A stretch of 12,133 bases of DNA, from the NCBI GenBank assembly GCA_021808425.1, contig JAKBBS010000099.1, positions 1-12,133 of the forward strand. The letters are read 5' to 3'. Position 1 is the stretch's first letter. The number at the start of each line of letters is the position of its first letter. Both the position numbers and the translations under genes were made by a program. The notes beneath the pieces are model-generated. The model was given only the letters and a program-made list of their open reading frames with translations. It was not told the DNA's origin and ran no database searches. Of this stretch, positions 12,010-12,133 are shown piece after piece. Source of the stretch: Actinomycetes bacterium (GTDB lineage: Bacteria > Actinomycetota > Acidimicrobiia > Acidimicrobiales > Palsa-688).

Positions 12010-12133
12010 CTACGACGTCGCGAGTTCCTCGTGTTTCGGGCCGAGCGCCGCCATCTCAGCGGCGACCCGACCAGCCTTCCAACCTTCCGCATTGCTAGCT
12101 GCCGGGCCCGCCATCGTGCGCACCGAAGGGAAC
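12010..12133 (-). CDS. Possible 3' end of a leftward gene, unrecognised
   Basis: One minus-strand frame stays open from the window edge to a TAG at 12012-12010, giving 40 residues. The end, with GWKAGRVAAEMAALG and then a charged tail, has the look of an amphipathic C-terminal helix. An ATG inside the frame (12114) means it could also be chance. The other minus frame that begins at the edge stops after a dozen codons. No family is recognised, and the rest of the gene would be outside the window. Confidence 0.35.
   Translation of the reverse strand, partial: FPSVRTMAGPAASNAEGWKAGRVAAEMAALGPKHEELATS

Overview
The window is GC-rich DNA, densely packed on both strands. GTG and TTG starts are frequent, and four-base stop/start overlaps (GTGA, TTGA) join many neighbours. 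Several features point to Actinomycetota: a HisN-type histidinol-phosphatase, an OmpR-type regulator and sensor kinase followed by a GerMN lipoprotein (resembling mtrA-mtrB-lpqB), and starts that look leaderless. The compact lipoprotein and the general style suggest a deep-branching class such as Acidimicrobiia, but that placement is inference from protein style, not from a marker gene.

Left part (1-2440). A leftward transporter unit encodes an SsuC/TauC-type permease and, overlapping it by four bases, an ATPase cut off by the window edge. The solute-binding protein is not in the window. Divergent from it is an XRE-cupin regulator, with a short TCTATAT direct repeat in the shared gap. A leftward STAS-domain protein (anti-sigma-factor antagonist type) follows.

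Signalling part (2578-5233). A rightward operon encodes a response regulator, a sensor histidine kinase and a short GerMN lipoprotein. The likely job is sensing at the cell envelope. The lipoprotein gene ends inside the last bases of the convergent hisN gene.

Central leftward operon (5223-9696), in transcription order: larB, larC, an ABC-F ATPase, hisN. LarB and LarC carry out the first and last steps of nickel-pincer nucleotide cofactor synthesis. ABC-F proteins act on ribosomes, and HisN takes part in histidine synthesis. larE and larA are not in the window.

Right part (9717-12133). A rightward pair encodes prephenate dehydratase (pheA) and a nitroreductase whose TTG start overlaps the pheA stop. 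The pheA promoter lies inside the start of larB. After the pair comes an AT-rich island holding a perfect 19-bp inverted repeat with an 11-nt loop, then a small cysteine/histidine-rich gene with a promoter-like sequence right at its ATG. At the edge is the possible 3' end of a leftward gene.

Most of the window is ordinary housekeeping and signalling DNA. No phage, CRISPR, insertion sequence or tRNA was seen. The least explained stretch is 11450-12009: the AT-rich inverted repeat and the small metal-binding-like gene.
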